Positions 1 to 6,364 of a stretch of 6,406 nt of DNA are shown one piece after another. The stretch is taken from assembly GCA_910586435.1 (NCBI GenBank), contig CAJUGT010000092.1, positions 10,113 through 16,518 of the forward strand, read 5' to 3'. Source of the DNA: an uncultured Acetatifactor sp. Its GTDB lineage: Bacteria > Bacillota > Clostridia > Lachnospirales > Lachnospiraceae. Position numbers and translations under genes: made by a program. Position 1 is the stretch's first letter, and every line of letters starts with the position of its first letter. The notes beneath the pieces were generated by a model. It worked only from the letters and a program-made list of their open reading frames with translations. It was not told the DNA's origin and did no database searches.

Positions 1-55
1 ATAAGCGGCTGAATAACCCTTCCCTGGATGGGGCACCGAAGTGTAGAGACGGCAC
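1..55 (+). repeat. Leader repeat copy 1 (5'-truncated by window edge)
   Basis: This 55-nt segment is identical, base for base, to positions 130-184, an offset of 129 nt. It corresponds to the 3' half of the structured element described at 92-184: it begins in the apical loop (ATAA) and runs through the descending arm, with AACCCTTCC at 15-23, GGGCACC at 31-37 and GAGAC at 46-50. Its matching 5' half must lie upstream of the window. Weaker similarity continues past the 55 nt: TGGAATA and ACAG recur downstream in both copies once a 20-nt segment (56-75) is removed from copy 1. Perfect identity of non-coding DNA suggests recent duplication or strong selection. Confidence 0.9.
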
Positions 56-56
56 A

Positions 57-76
57 AGTTCCCACAAGTGGGAACT
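57..76. repeat. 20-nt palindrome found only in copy 1 of the leader repeat
   Basis: AGTTCCCAC at 57-65 and GTGGGAACT at 68-76 are exact reverse complements around an AA centre. As RNA the innermost pair would open, giving an 8-bp stem with a CAAG tetraloop. As DNA it is a near-perfect dyad of the kind bound by dimeric regulators. The heptamer CACAAGT also occurs twice in direct orientation here (53-59 and 63-69). Copy 2 lacks this segment: there GGCAC joins directly to TGGAATA. There is no T-run after it, so it is not a canonical terminator. Its role is unknown; operator, small insertion and slippage product are all possible. Confidence 0.65.
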
Positions 77-91
77 GGAATATAAAAAACA

Positions 92-184
92 GTCTCGAAA
101 CGGAGGTGCCCGGAAGGGTTTTCAGACGCATAAGCGGCTGAATAACCCTTCCCTGGATGGGGCACCGAAGTGTAGAGACGGCAC
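92..184 (+). promoter_or_regulatory. Structured leader RNA candidate upstream of rffA
   Basis: Nested complementary arms define one long hairpin. From outside inward: GTCTC 92-96 with GAGAC 175-179; GGTGCCC 105-111 with GGGCACC 160-166; GGAAGGGTT 112-120 with AACCCTTCC 144-152; TTCAG 121-125 with CTGAA 138-142; CGC 127-129 with GCG 134-136, closing an ATAA loop. The asymmetries are a 7-nt bulge (153-159), a one-base bulge at 143 and an A/G mismatch (126/137). About 29 base pairs in nested order is far beyond chance. The element ends 6 nt before the AGGAG ribosome binding site of rffA, which fits a cis-acting 5' UTR structure. I do not recognise it as a known riboswitch class. A mobile-repeat or processing-site role is also possible. 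The fold is read by eye, not computed. Confidence 0.65.
130..184 (+). repeat. Leader repeat copy 2 (adjacent to rffA)
   Basis: Exact 55-nt match to positions 1-55. This copy has its 5' arm (92-129) within the window, so the complete foldable unit is visible. After the identical block, TGGAATA-GGAG-AAACAG (185-201) aligns with TGGAATA-TAAA-AAACAG in copy 1 (76-92). The duplicated unit therefore seems to run up to the rffA start codon, and only this copy carries the Shine-Dalgarno bases. Confidence 0.9.
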
Positions 185-190
185 TGGAAT

Positions 191-195
191 AGGAG
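191..195 (+). promoter_or_regulatory. Ribosome binding site of rffA
   Basis: AGGAG lies 7 nt before the ATG at 203, which is ideal spacing and fixes this start. It sits just outside the 3' end of the structured leader, so a change in leader folding could plausibly affect its accessibility (inference). Confidence 0.85.
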
Positions 196-202
196 AAACA
201 GC

Positions 203-1330
203 ATGATAAATTTTAATGTGCCCCCATATGTGGATAAGGCGATGGAATATATACAGGAATGCGTCAGGAATCAGAAGATTTGCGGGGACGGCGCTTTCAC
301 CAGAAAGTGCAATGAATGGATTGAGAAGAAAACAGGAACGGCAAAGTGTCTGCTGACCACATCCTGTACACATGCCACGGAATTGGCGGCTTTGTTATGT
401 GGAGTGGAGCCACAGGATGAAGTGATTATGCCTTCCTATACCTTTGTGTCCACAGCCAACGCATTTGTGCTGCGAGGGGCGGTTCCGGTGTTTGTAGATA
501 TCAGACCGGACACCATGAACCTGGATGAGAAGCTGATTGAAGCTGCCATTACGGAGAAAACCAGGGCCATTGTACCCGTACATTACGCGGGAGTGGCCTG
601 TGAGATGGATACCATTATGGCGCTTGCGGCCAAATATGGCTTGAAGGTCATAGAAGACGCGGCGCAGGGTGTTATGTCCTCTTATAAGGGCAGGGCTTTG
701 GGAGCCATAGGAGACTTTGGCTGCTTTAGTTTTCATGAGACGAAAAATTACAGTATGGGGGAAGGGGGCGCTCTTCTGATTCAGGCCCCGAAGGATGTGG
801 AAGCGGCGGAAATCATGCGGGAAAAAGGCACCAATCGCAGCATGTATTACCGTGGGCAGATTGATAAATATACCTGGATAAATTATGGCTCTTCTTATTT
901 GCCCAGTGACACCAACGCAGCTTACCTGTATGCGCAGCTGGAGATTGCGGAGAAGATGAATGACGCAAGGCTGGCTCTTTGGGAACGCTATTACAGAAAT
1001 CTGGCTCCGTTGGCTGAAGCCGGGAAAATAGAGCTGCCGGTTGTTCCGGAAGGCTGTGTGCATAATGCCCATATGTTTTATATAAAGGCTGCGGATTTGG
1101 AGGAACGGACAGAACTGCTGGCGTATCTGAAGCAGAAAGAGATTTTGTCAGTGTTCCATTATATTCCTTTGCATACGGCGCCGGCCGGGGTAAAGTTTGG
1201 ACGGTTTCATGGGGAGGACAGATATACCACCAAAGAAAGCGAGCGTCTGGCAAGACTGCCCATGTACTATGGTCTGACCGTGGAACAGGTGGACTATATC
1301 TGCGATATGGTCAAAGGATTTTATGTATGA
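203..1330 (+). CDS. rffA: dTDP-4-amino-4,6-dideoxygalactose transaminase (RffA/WecE)
   Basis: A cytoplasmic PLP enzyme of the DegT/DnrJ/EryC1/StrS family. The family reaction converts dTDP-4-dehydro-6-deoxyglucose plus L-glutamate to dTDP-4-amino-4,6-dideoxy-D-galactose plus 2-oxoglutarate, giving the precursor of Fuc4N/Fuc4NAc residues in surface glycans. The 375-residue length matches E. coli WecE (about 376), and the match as I recall it runs from end to end. Visible landmarks are CGDGAFTR (27-34), the near-invariant stretch around EVIMPSYTFVSTANAFVLRG (73-92), VPVHYAGVACEMDTIMAL (124-141), EDAAQGVMS (151-159; D152 contacts the PLP ring nitrogen in the family), SFHETKNYS with K181 as the Schiff-base lysine, REKGTNRS (206-213), FHYIPLH (318-324) and HGEDRYTTKESERL (336-349). 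The ATG at 203 has AGGAG 7 nt upstream and gives the expected N-terminus (MINFNVPP). The stop overlaps the next start as ATGA, implying translational coupling. The usual partners (RmlA, RmlB, an RffC-type acetyltransferase) are not in the window. Confidence 0.96.
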   Translation: MINFNVPPYVDKAMEYIQECVRNQKICGDGAFTRKCNEWIEKKTGTAKCLLTTSCTHATELAALLCGVEPQDEVIMPSYTFVSTANAFVLRGAVPVFVDIRPDTMNLDEKLIEAAITEKTRAIVPVHYAGVACEMDTIMALAAKYGLKVIEDAAQGVMSSYKGRALGAIGDFGCFSFHETKNYSMGEGGALLIQAPKDVEAAEIMREKGTNRSMYYRGQIDKYTWINYGSSYLPSDTNAAYLYAQLEIAEKMNDARLALWERYYRNLAPLAEAGKIELPVVPEGCVHNAHMFYIKAADLEERTELLAYLKQKEILSVFHYIPLHTAPAGVKFGRFHGEDRYTTKESERLARLPMYYGLTVEQVDYICDMVKGFYV

Positions 1331-2511
1331 GAAACAAAACTTTCCCGCACTTGGGGGCGATTATAAAAAGGATACTTTTGATTGGTTTTACCATTCAGAT
1401 GTTTTTGGGAATTGCCTGGATGTGCTGTAATTTTATGCAGGTACAGGATTTTGGCAAAATCTATTTTTCCGGGAAAACGCTCCTGCCGGAAGGCGGGTAT
1501 TCCTCTCTGTATTATTATTTGTTTGTTATTCTGGGCTCAATTCCGCAATTAATGTACCTGTTGCAGCTGTCAACCGCGTTTATGGCGGGATATTATTTCC
1601 TTGGAATGTTGGTCAGCAGAAGATACGCAGTATGGGGAAGCCTTGTACTGATGACATTTCCCTTTGCAATGCAGTGCCATCTTGCCATTTTGCCCTACTC
1701 CTTTATGAGTTCCCTGGCTTTTTTGCTGTTTGCGTTTCTGTGGAGACTGTCGAAGGGGGAGAAACTGCTGGCAGTCCTGGGGGTAGTTCTCTGCGCAATT
1801 TTGGTGCCTGTATTGTCAGGCTGGCCGGAAGCTGCCGGACGCAAGGAGGCAGGCCACAGCCTGGAGGCTGCGATGGCGAGCCGTATCGCGTGGCCCACCT
1901 TATGGAATGATTATGACAGATGGCCGGAGGAGCTGCGTGACATTACCAGGGATGTTGTGTGGGAAACTACTTATTATCCGGGGAATATGTGCCTTTTGTA
2001 TGAGGCTGTGGAGAGCGGGACGGATCTGGAAACGGCAAAGGAGTATTACAGGGAGATGGCAGAAATAGCCTGGACGCATCATGCGCCCATGGTAATTCGT
2101 CAGATGGGCTGGGATGTTCTGGGATATGTGGTGACACCTGTTATTTTTCACTTGCAGCTGCAAGGGGAATCCTATGATTCATACACCAGCGGGAACTATG
2201 AGGCAATGCGGGGGAATTCTCCTGTTCTCACCAGATATTATGTGGAATACGGTTCCTGGTGGTTTGTCTGTCAAACGGTATTGACAGGGATTCTGGCTAT
2301 GTTTCACATCCCCAGGGAGGGAAGTTTCAATTGGAGGGCCCTGCTTCTTATTCTTGCGGTGTCAGGCATATGGGTTTCGGCTGTCACGTTGCGGGGAGCC
2401 GGAATGATGGATTATAAATATACCACGGCTGTCAATGCCTTATGGCTTGTCTGGTCCATCCTGGAACTTTATAAGGACAAAATGAAAAGGAAGTCTGTCG
2501 GGAATGGCTAG
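1327..2511 (+). CDS. Multi-pass membrane protein, GT-C-like layout, function unknown
   Basis: A 394-residue protein I cannot place in a named family. Hydrophobic segments appear at about 11-35, 61-78, 80-95, 100-113, 119-139 and 146-164. A mostly polar region follows at about 166-310, and further segments lie at about 311-326, 337-354 and 366-381, with a basic C-terminus (KDKMKRKS). The polar region contains AMASRIAWPTLWNDYDRWPEEL (182-203), several Trp/Tyr/Asp residues and an amphipathic stretch near 233-250. RGAGMMDYKYT (356-366) precedes the last segment. The only acidic residue just after the first segment is D41. This arrangement resembles membrane glycosyltransferases or associated polymer-assembly proteins of clostridial glycan loci, but no catalytic motif proves it. 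The start overlaps the rffA stop by 4 nt (ATGA), with AAAGGA 8 nt upstream (1313-1318), and the end overlaps the next gene by 8 nt, so it is co-translated in one operon. Confidence 0.85.
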   Translation: MRNKTFPHLGAIIKRILLIGFTIQMFLGIAWMCCNFMQVQDFGKIYFSGKTLLPEGGYSSLYYYLFVILGSIPQLMYLLQLSTAFMAGYYFLGMLVSRRYAVWGSLVLMTFPFAMQCHLAILPYSFMSSLAFLLFAFLWRLSKGEKLLAVLGVVLCAILVPVLSGWPEAAGRKEAGHSLEAAMASRIAWPTLWNDYDRWPEELRDITRDVVWETTYYPGNMCLLYEAVESGTDLETAKEYYREMAEIAWTHHAPMVIRQMGWDVLGYVVTPVIFHLQLQGESYDSYTSGNYEAMRGNSPVLTRYYVEYGSWWFVCQTVLTGILAMFHIPREGSFNWRALLLILAVSGIWVSAVTLRGAGMMDYKYTTAVNALWLVWSILELYKDKMKRKSVGNG

Positions 2512-4270
2512 GAGGAAGAAAAAAGAAAATCACATAATATGGTTCTGGCTGGGAGTCGCAGGTATGCTTTTGACCCTTGTACCCTATGTGATACTGGGGG
2601 AGGACGCAATATTTACTTACCACGATCAGTTGGATGGGGAAATGATTGCCTATCTATTGCAGGCAAAGAATCTGTTTTCGGGGAATATGCTGCCGGAATT
2701 TATGGGGGGAATGCCAAAGACGGCCCTTACCATGCCAGCGCCGATTTGTGTGCTGCTGTTTTTAGGAGGCAACGGTTTTGCTGCCCTGACATTCATGCAG
2801 CTTATGGGAAGGCTCGTGGGGTTTACAGGGATGTACCTCTTATCGGAGGAGATAACACAATCCGATTGGATTGGGGCAGCGGTGGGCATTTTATACGGCT
2901 TGCTTCCTTTTTTGCCCGTATATGGTCTGTCACAGTATGGGATTCCGTTGCTGTTCTGGTGCGGGCTGCAATTGAGAAAGCAAAAGCATCTGGCTTTGGC
3001 ATTTGGCTATGTGATTCTGTTTGGGTTATCCTCCTCCCTGGTTTTGGTTGGGTTTGGTCTGTTGGGAATAGGGGCGCTTGTGCTTTTATGGGATTTGCGC
3101 GGAAAGGAAAGGAAACCACATTTTCTGATAGGGTGGCTTGTTCTGGCTGGCATCTATGTGGCGGAAAATTCGGAACTCCTTTTTCAAGTATTTGGCATGG
3201 GAGAAGCTGTCATATCCCATAAGGCGGAGTATAAATTACAGCCCCAGCCCTTCTGGGGAACTTTTGGACAGGCGCTTTTGCAGGGAGGACAGCATAGCGA
3301 AGGGTATCATAAATACTTGATACTGGTTGTGATGGCGGCAGTCATTGCGGCAATGGTAATCGGAAAGTTCGGACGCACAAAGGACAAAAGAGAAGTCACT
3401 GATAACACTGTGAGAAAACTTTGGCGCTGCCTGGGCATAAGCCTGGGGTGGAATGTGTTCTTTGCGTTTGCCGCAGCTGTCTGGGGAAGTGAGATTTGTA
3501 TAGGCTTACGGGAGAGAACAGGGGCTTTGGGAGCGTTTCAGCTGGACAGACTGTTATGGATAGCGCCCTGCCTATGGTATCTGGCGGCGGCCTGTGGGGC
3601 GGCGCTCATATGGGACAGGCGCAAAAGGCTCAGGGGCGGTGCCGGAATTTTGACTGGGGCATGCATGGCGGCGGTAATTGCCGCAGGTGCCTTTACCGCT
3701 TTTCTGATTCTGTATGTGGGTGATATAAAATCCAATATTCAGAAACTGCGGAATCCTGAGTATGGACTTATGAGTTTTCGAGATTACTACGCAATAGGAG
3801 TCATGGAGCAGGTAAGGGAATTTCTGGCGGAAACTTCCGGGAAGGGTCAGGAAGAATACCGTGTGGTGAGCCTTGGAATAGATCCGGCGGCGGCCTTGTA
3901 CCATGGATTTTACTCTCTGGATGGATATTCTAACAATTATCCTCTTTCGTATAAGCACAGATTTCGTGAGGTAATCGCTCCGGAGCTTGCAAAGAGTGAG
4001 TATTTGACGGATTATTTTGATGATTGGGGCAATAGATGCTATATGTTCAGTGCAGAGTGCCCGGGATACTATACCATAGAAAAGAAGGGCTTTCGTTTTA
4101 TGGATTACAGCATAGACGCAGGGGCACTGAGAGATATGGGATGCCGATATATTTTTTCCGCCGCCTGTATTCAAGACGCGGATTTACAGGGGCTTATGCT
4201 GACAAGGGAGGAACCTTTTGAGACAGAAGACAGTTACTATCAAATATTCGTATATGAAATATTGAAGTAA
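2504..4270 (+). CDS. Polytopic membrane protein, DUF6044/YkoS-like (putative GT-C-type)
   Basis: A 588-residue integral membrane protein. A basic N-terminus (RRKKK) leads into a first membrane segment at about 11-31, followed by the acidic motif YHDQLDGE (39-46) at the presumed outer face. Such Asp/Glu motifs after the first segment are typical of GT-C lipid-linked sugar transferases. More segments follow at about 78-112, 121-140, 145-157, 163-196, 207-222, 270-287, 308-327, 349-370 and 381-405. A C-terminal soluble domain (about 406-588) contains RVVSLGIDPAAALYHGFYSL (453-472) and DGYSNNYPLSYKHRFREVIA (473-492), which I associate from memory with DUF6044 (B. subtilis YkoS group, itself uncharacterised). 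The ATG lies inside the end of the preceding gene (8-nt overlap), with GGAAG about 10 nt upstream at 2489-2493. Two consecutive stops (TAATAA) end it. Inferred role: transfer or handling of a sugar on a surface glycan. The family match is tentative; the membrane topology is firm. Confidence 0.85.
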   Translation: MARRKKKENHIIWFWLGVAGMLLTLVPYVILGEDAIFTYHDQLDGEMIAYLLQAKNLFSGNMLPEFMGGMPKTALTMPAPICVLLFLGGNGFAALTFMQLMGRLVGFTGMYLLSEEITQSDWIGAAVGILYGLLPFLPVYGLSQYGIPLLFWCGLQLRKQKHLALAFGYVILFGLSSSLVLVGFGLLGIGALVLLWDLRGKERKPHFLIGWLVLAGIYVAENSELLFQVFGMGEAVISHKAEYKLQPQPFWGTFGQALLQGGQHSEGYHKYLILVVMAAVIAAMVIGKFGRTKDKREVTDNTVRKLWRCLGISLGWNVFFAFAAAVWGSEICIGLRERTGALGAFQLDRLLWIAPCLWYLAAACGAALIWDRRKRLRGGAGILTGACMAAVIAAGAFTAFLILYVGDIKSNIQKLRNPEYGLMSFRDYYAIGVMEQVREFLAETSGKGQEEYRVVSLGIDPAAALYHGFYSLDGYSNNYPLSYKHRFREVIAPELAKSEYLTDYFDDWGNRCYMFSAECPGYYTIEKKGFRFMDYSIDAGALRDMGCRYIFSAACIQDADLQGLMLTREEPFETEDSYYQIFVYEILK

Positions 4271-4290
4271 TAATTGGTTTCTGTCGGAAT

Positions 4291-4303
4291 TCCCTGTCAG
4301 GGA
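4291..4303 (+). other. Small hairpin before the DUF6077-like gene
   Basis: TCCCT (4291-4295) and AGGGA (4299-4303) pair around a GTC loop in the 49-nt gap between the third and fourth genes. It ends 4 nt before the GGAGG ribosome binding site. It has only 5 bp and no following T-run, so it is not a terminator. It could tune translation of the downstream gene or be coincidental. Confidence 0.3.
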
Positions 4304-4307
4304 GAGC

Positions 4308-4312
4308 GGAGG
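4308..4312 (+). promoter_or_regulatory. Ribosome binding site that supports a TTG start
   Basis: GGAGG is followed by a 7-nt spacer and TTG at 4320. No ATG stands at a comparable distance, so this strong site decides in favour of a non-ATG start for the next gene. Confidence 0.8.
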
Positions 4313-4319
4313 AAGCGCA

Positions 4320-5450
4320 TTGTCAGTCAGGCCGGAAGACCTGGAGCGGGAGAGGGTTTTCCGGGACGGAAAGGAAGCGGGAATCTTGGGATTACAGATA
4401 TTGATTTTGGGTGTGCTGCTGATAGGTGTTCCGGTGCTGGCCGGGGGGATTTTTGTTGGTGTGGATTCCCGGCGGGGGAATATGGTGTTTCGCTGGATAA
4501 GCGGTCAGTTTCTTCTGTGGGCGGGATTTCAGCTTATCAGTGTGCCGCTTATTCTCAAAGAGGGCACATTTGGCAAGCTGGTGGCGGCATATTGGATTTA
4601 TATTGCGGCTTTGTTTCTATTGGCTATAGCCCAGGGAATACGGTATGTACAACATAGAAGGTCCCCTTCGGAAACCGGAAGGAAAGTCCATGGAAAAGAA
4701 TGGGCAGAGTTGTTTCTATGGCTGATTTTTGCGGGACTCTTGTTGTTTCAGCTGATTCAGGCGGTCAGGCTTGCTTACGCAGACGGGGATGACGCTTATT
4801 ATGTGGCGATTTCGGCCATTACACAGGATTCGGATACCATGTATCTTCGCATTCCGTATACGGGAGAGACTACCACACTGAATTACAGGCATAGTCTGGC
4901 GCCGTTTCCCATCTGGATCGCTTTTCTGGCAAGAGTGTCCGGAATGCCGGCGGTGACGGTGGCACAGGTGGTTTTGCCCGTGGTGTTCATTTCCATGAGT
5001 TATGCCATTTTTTATCTCCTGGGTGTGAGGCTTTTCGGGGAAAAAAAGGGCCAGCTGCCCCTGTTCCTTATTTTTACGGAGCTTTTGGTGCTGTTTGGAG
5101 ATTATTCTTTTTACACAGCGGAAAATTTTATGATTGCCAGGAGCAGGCAGGGAAAGTCGGCATTGGGGAATATTGTAATTCCGTTTCTTTTTTTGCTGCT
5201 GATGATACTGCTGAAAAAATTTCAGGAGAAAGAGCGGGTGGATGCGCGGCTGTATCTGCTGCTTGGCGCTGTGGCAGTGACAGGCTGTCTGTGCAGTACG
5301 CTGGGAGCGCTGCTCATATGTATGGCGGTTGGGACGGCAGGGGTGCTGGCGGCATTTTGCTACAAGCGTTTTATCAGTCTGGTGCCTTTGGCCATTTCCT
5401 GTATGCCATGCCTGTGTTATGCGCTGCTGTATCTTATACTGTCGGATTAG
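4320..5450 (+). CDS. DUF6077-like multi-pass membrane protein (TTG start)
   Basis: A 376-residue polytopic protein resembling DUF6077 proteins of clostridia (recognised from memory, uncharacterised family). Hydrophobic segments lie at about 22-44, 57-79, 86-105, 130-151, 195-206, 211-238, 244-260, 283-299, 310-340 and 352-373. The motif DGDDAYYV (155-162; acidic residues D155, D157, D158) follows a membrane segment and recalls the outer-face acidic motif of GT-C glycosyltransferases. ENFMIARSRQGKS (268-280), with its basic RQGKS, is a second conserved-looking motif. The TTG start is fixed by GGAGG 7 nt upstream. The frame stops at TAG 5448-5450 immediately after a membrane segment, with no C-terminal soluble domain. 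The next open reading frame lies in the same frame and supplies exactly such a domain, so this may be the N-terminal part of a split gene. The role in glycan assembly is inferred from rffA and the other membrane proteins. Confidence 0.82.
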   Translation: MSVRPEDLERERVFRDGKEAGILGLQILILGVLLIGVPVLAGGIFVGVDSRRGNMVFRWISGQFLLWAGFQLISVPLILKEGTFGKLVAAYWIYIAALFLLAIAQGIRYVQHRRSPSETGRKVHGKEWAELFLWLIFAGLLLFQLIQAVRLAYADGDDAYYVAISAITQDSDTMYLRIPYTGETTTLNYRHSLAPFPIWIAFLARVSGMPAVTVAQVVLPVVFISMSYAIFYLLGVRLFGEKKGQLPLFLIFTELLVLFGDYSFYTAENFMIARSRQGKSALGNIVIPFLFLLLMILLKKFQEKERVDARLYLLLGAVAVTGCLCSTLGALLICMAVGTAGVLAAFCYKRFISLVPLAISCMPCLCYALLYLILSD

Positions 5451-5525
5451 ACAGTCCGTTGGATAGCCCCAGGCTGGCTGTGTATGGGTAAGGAAGGCGG
5501 CCGGGGAGGGGAATGAGAGGAAGCT
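5451..5525 (+). other. 75-nt linker with stops in all three frames
   Basis: This gap lies between two reading frames that share the same phase. That phase is closed by TAG 5448-5450 just before it and by TGA 5514-5516 within it. The second phase closes at TAA 5489-5491 and the third at TAG 5464-5466. Its second half is purine-rich, with GGGGAGGGG (5503-5511) and GAGAGG (5515-5520), the latter serving as the likely ribosome binding site of the next frame. No convincing terminator or promoter is visible. Confidence 0.7.
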
Positions 5526-6356
5526 ATGTGGAAGGAAGCAATTACGTTATTTCGGGAATATATGGGAACAGGATTGATTGTGATATGGTTTATCCTTTCT
5601 ATGATTTATTTATGGGTGAATGAAAAAAGGAAATACATCAGGATTTTGTTTCTATATATGCCCTTGGTGCTGCTGTTGATGTATTTTAATCCCCTGTTCG
5701 CTGAACTGGTATTTCGGGTGGTGGGGGATGAAATATATTATCGGATCATGTGGCTGCTGCCTGTTACAATTGTAAATGCGTATACATGTGTGTGTATCTA
5801 TGGACAAATTGCCCAATCGGAGCCTTCTTCCGGACAAAGAGAGAGAACAGGTGTGGGAGAATGGAAGAGGAAATTGCCGCCTGCGCTGGCGGCAGTGTGT
5901 ATGGGCGGAGTGATTGTTGTGTCGGGCAGTTATATTTATGCCAATCCTTTTTTTCATAAGGCTGAAAATCTGTATCATGTGCCTGACAGTGTGGTCCATA
6001 TCTGTGACATGATTCGTGTGCCGGGGAGGGAGGTTATGGCGGTATTTCCCCTGGAACTGGTGCAATATGTGCGGCAGTATTCTCCTGTGACTCGCATGCC
6101 CTATGGGAGGGAAATCACAGTGGAAAGATGGAATTATTTGAATCCTCTCTGTGATGCCATGGAGGCAGAAATAATTGATATGTCGGAACTGGCGCCGCTG
6201 GTACGGGAAGCGGAATGCCATTATGTGATTTTGCGTTCCGACAAGGAGAGAAAGGGAAGCCCGGAGGAATATGGTTGGATATTTTTCGGCGAGACTGACG
6301 GCTATGAGATTTACAGGGAACCCACAAGAGAATTGGTGATTCCGGTGCTGGACTGA
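5526..6356 (+). CDS. Membrane protein with C-terminal soluble domain, possible detached C-terminus of a DUF6077-like protein
   Basis: A 276-residue protein with four hydrophobic segments at about 14-31, 38-56, 73-92 and 118-138, then a soluble region from about 140 to the end. Motifs include GDEIYYRIMWLLP (67-79), NPFFHKAENLYHVPDSVVHI (140-159), ELVQYVRQYSPVTRMPYGRE (177-196) and GYEIYRE (259-265). Multi-pass segments followed by a soluble domain of this sort look like the C-terminal half of the polytopic glycan-locus proteins of clostridia. The ATG has GAGAGG 5 nt upstream, so independent translation is plausible. However, it has the same phase as the preceding gene, which ends abruptly after a membrane segment, so the two could be remnants of one protein of about 670 residues. 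No catalytic residues can be assigned. It is the last gene in the window, with only 50 nt after its TGA. Confidence 0.75.
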   Translation: MWKEAITLFREYMGTGLIVIWFILSMIYLWVNEKRKYIRILFLYMPLVLLLMYFNPLFAELVFRVVGDEIYYRIMWLLPVTIVNAYTCVCIYGQIAQSEPSSGQRERTGVGEWKRKLPPALAAVCMGGVIVVSGSYIYANPFFHKAENLYHVPDSVVHICDMIRVPGREVMAVFPLELVQYVRQYSPVTRMPYGREITVERWNYLNPLCDAMEAEIIDMSELAPLVREAECHYVILRSDKERKGSPEEYGWIFFGETDGYEIYREPTRELVIPVLD

Positions 6357-6364
6357 AATCAAAG

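Noticed and set aside
58..86. Possible sigma-A promoter with TATAAA at 81-86
   Set aside because: No TTGACA-like box stands 16-18 nt upstream, where the palindrome lies instead, and the bases belong to the duplicated unit. The AT-rich run is better explained as the copy-1 counterpart of the ribosome binding site region.
1..184. CRISPR array
   Set aside because: Only two copies occur, the repeat is at least 55 nt with a foldable long arm, and the spacing segment is itself part of the structured unit. There are no cas genes.
1..202. Known riboswitch or T-box leader
   Set aside because: I looked for T-box (GGGTGGNACCGCG), cobalamin, c-di-GMP, FMN and Mg2+/Mn2+ type landmarks and saw none that fit. 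A covariance search would be decisive.
395..1072. 225-residue minus-strand open frame opposite rffA
   Set aside because: It is fully covered by the unmistakable aminotransferase on the + strand and shows no recognisable domain.
2539..3222. 227-residue open frame inside the third gene
   Set aside because: It lies wholly within a well-supported longer gene in another phase, lacks its own ribosome binding site, and has Cys/Trp/Gly-rich composition expected of a shadow frame.
4274..4657. 127-residue open frame overlapping the start of the DUF6077-like gene
   Set aside because: It begins at a TTG directly after the double stop of the preceding gene with no ribosome binding site, and its low-complexity Gly/Arg/Ser-rich product is typical of an out-of-frame reading. 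The overlapping frame from 4320 has a strong site and clear membrane segments.
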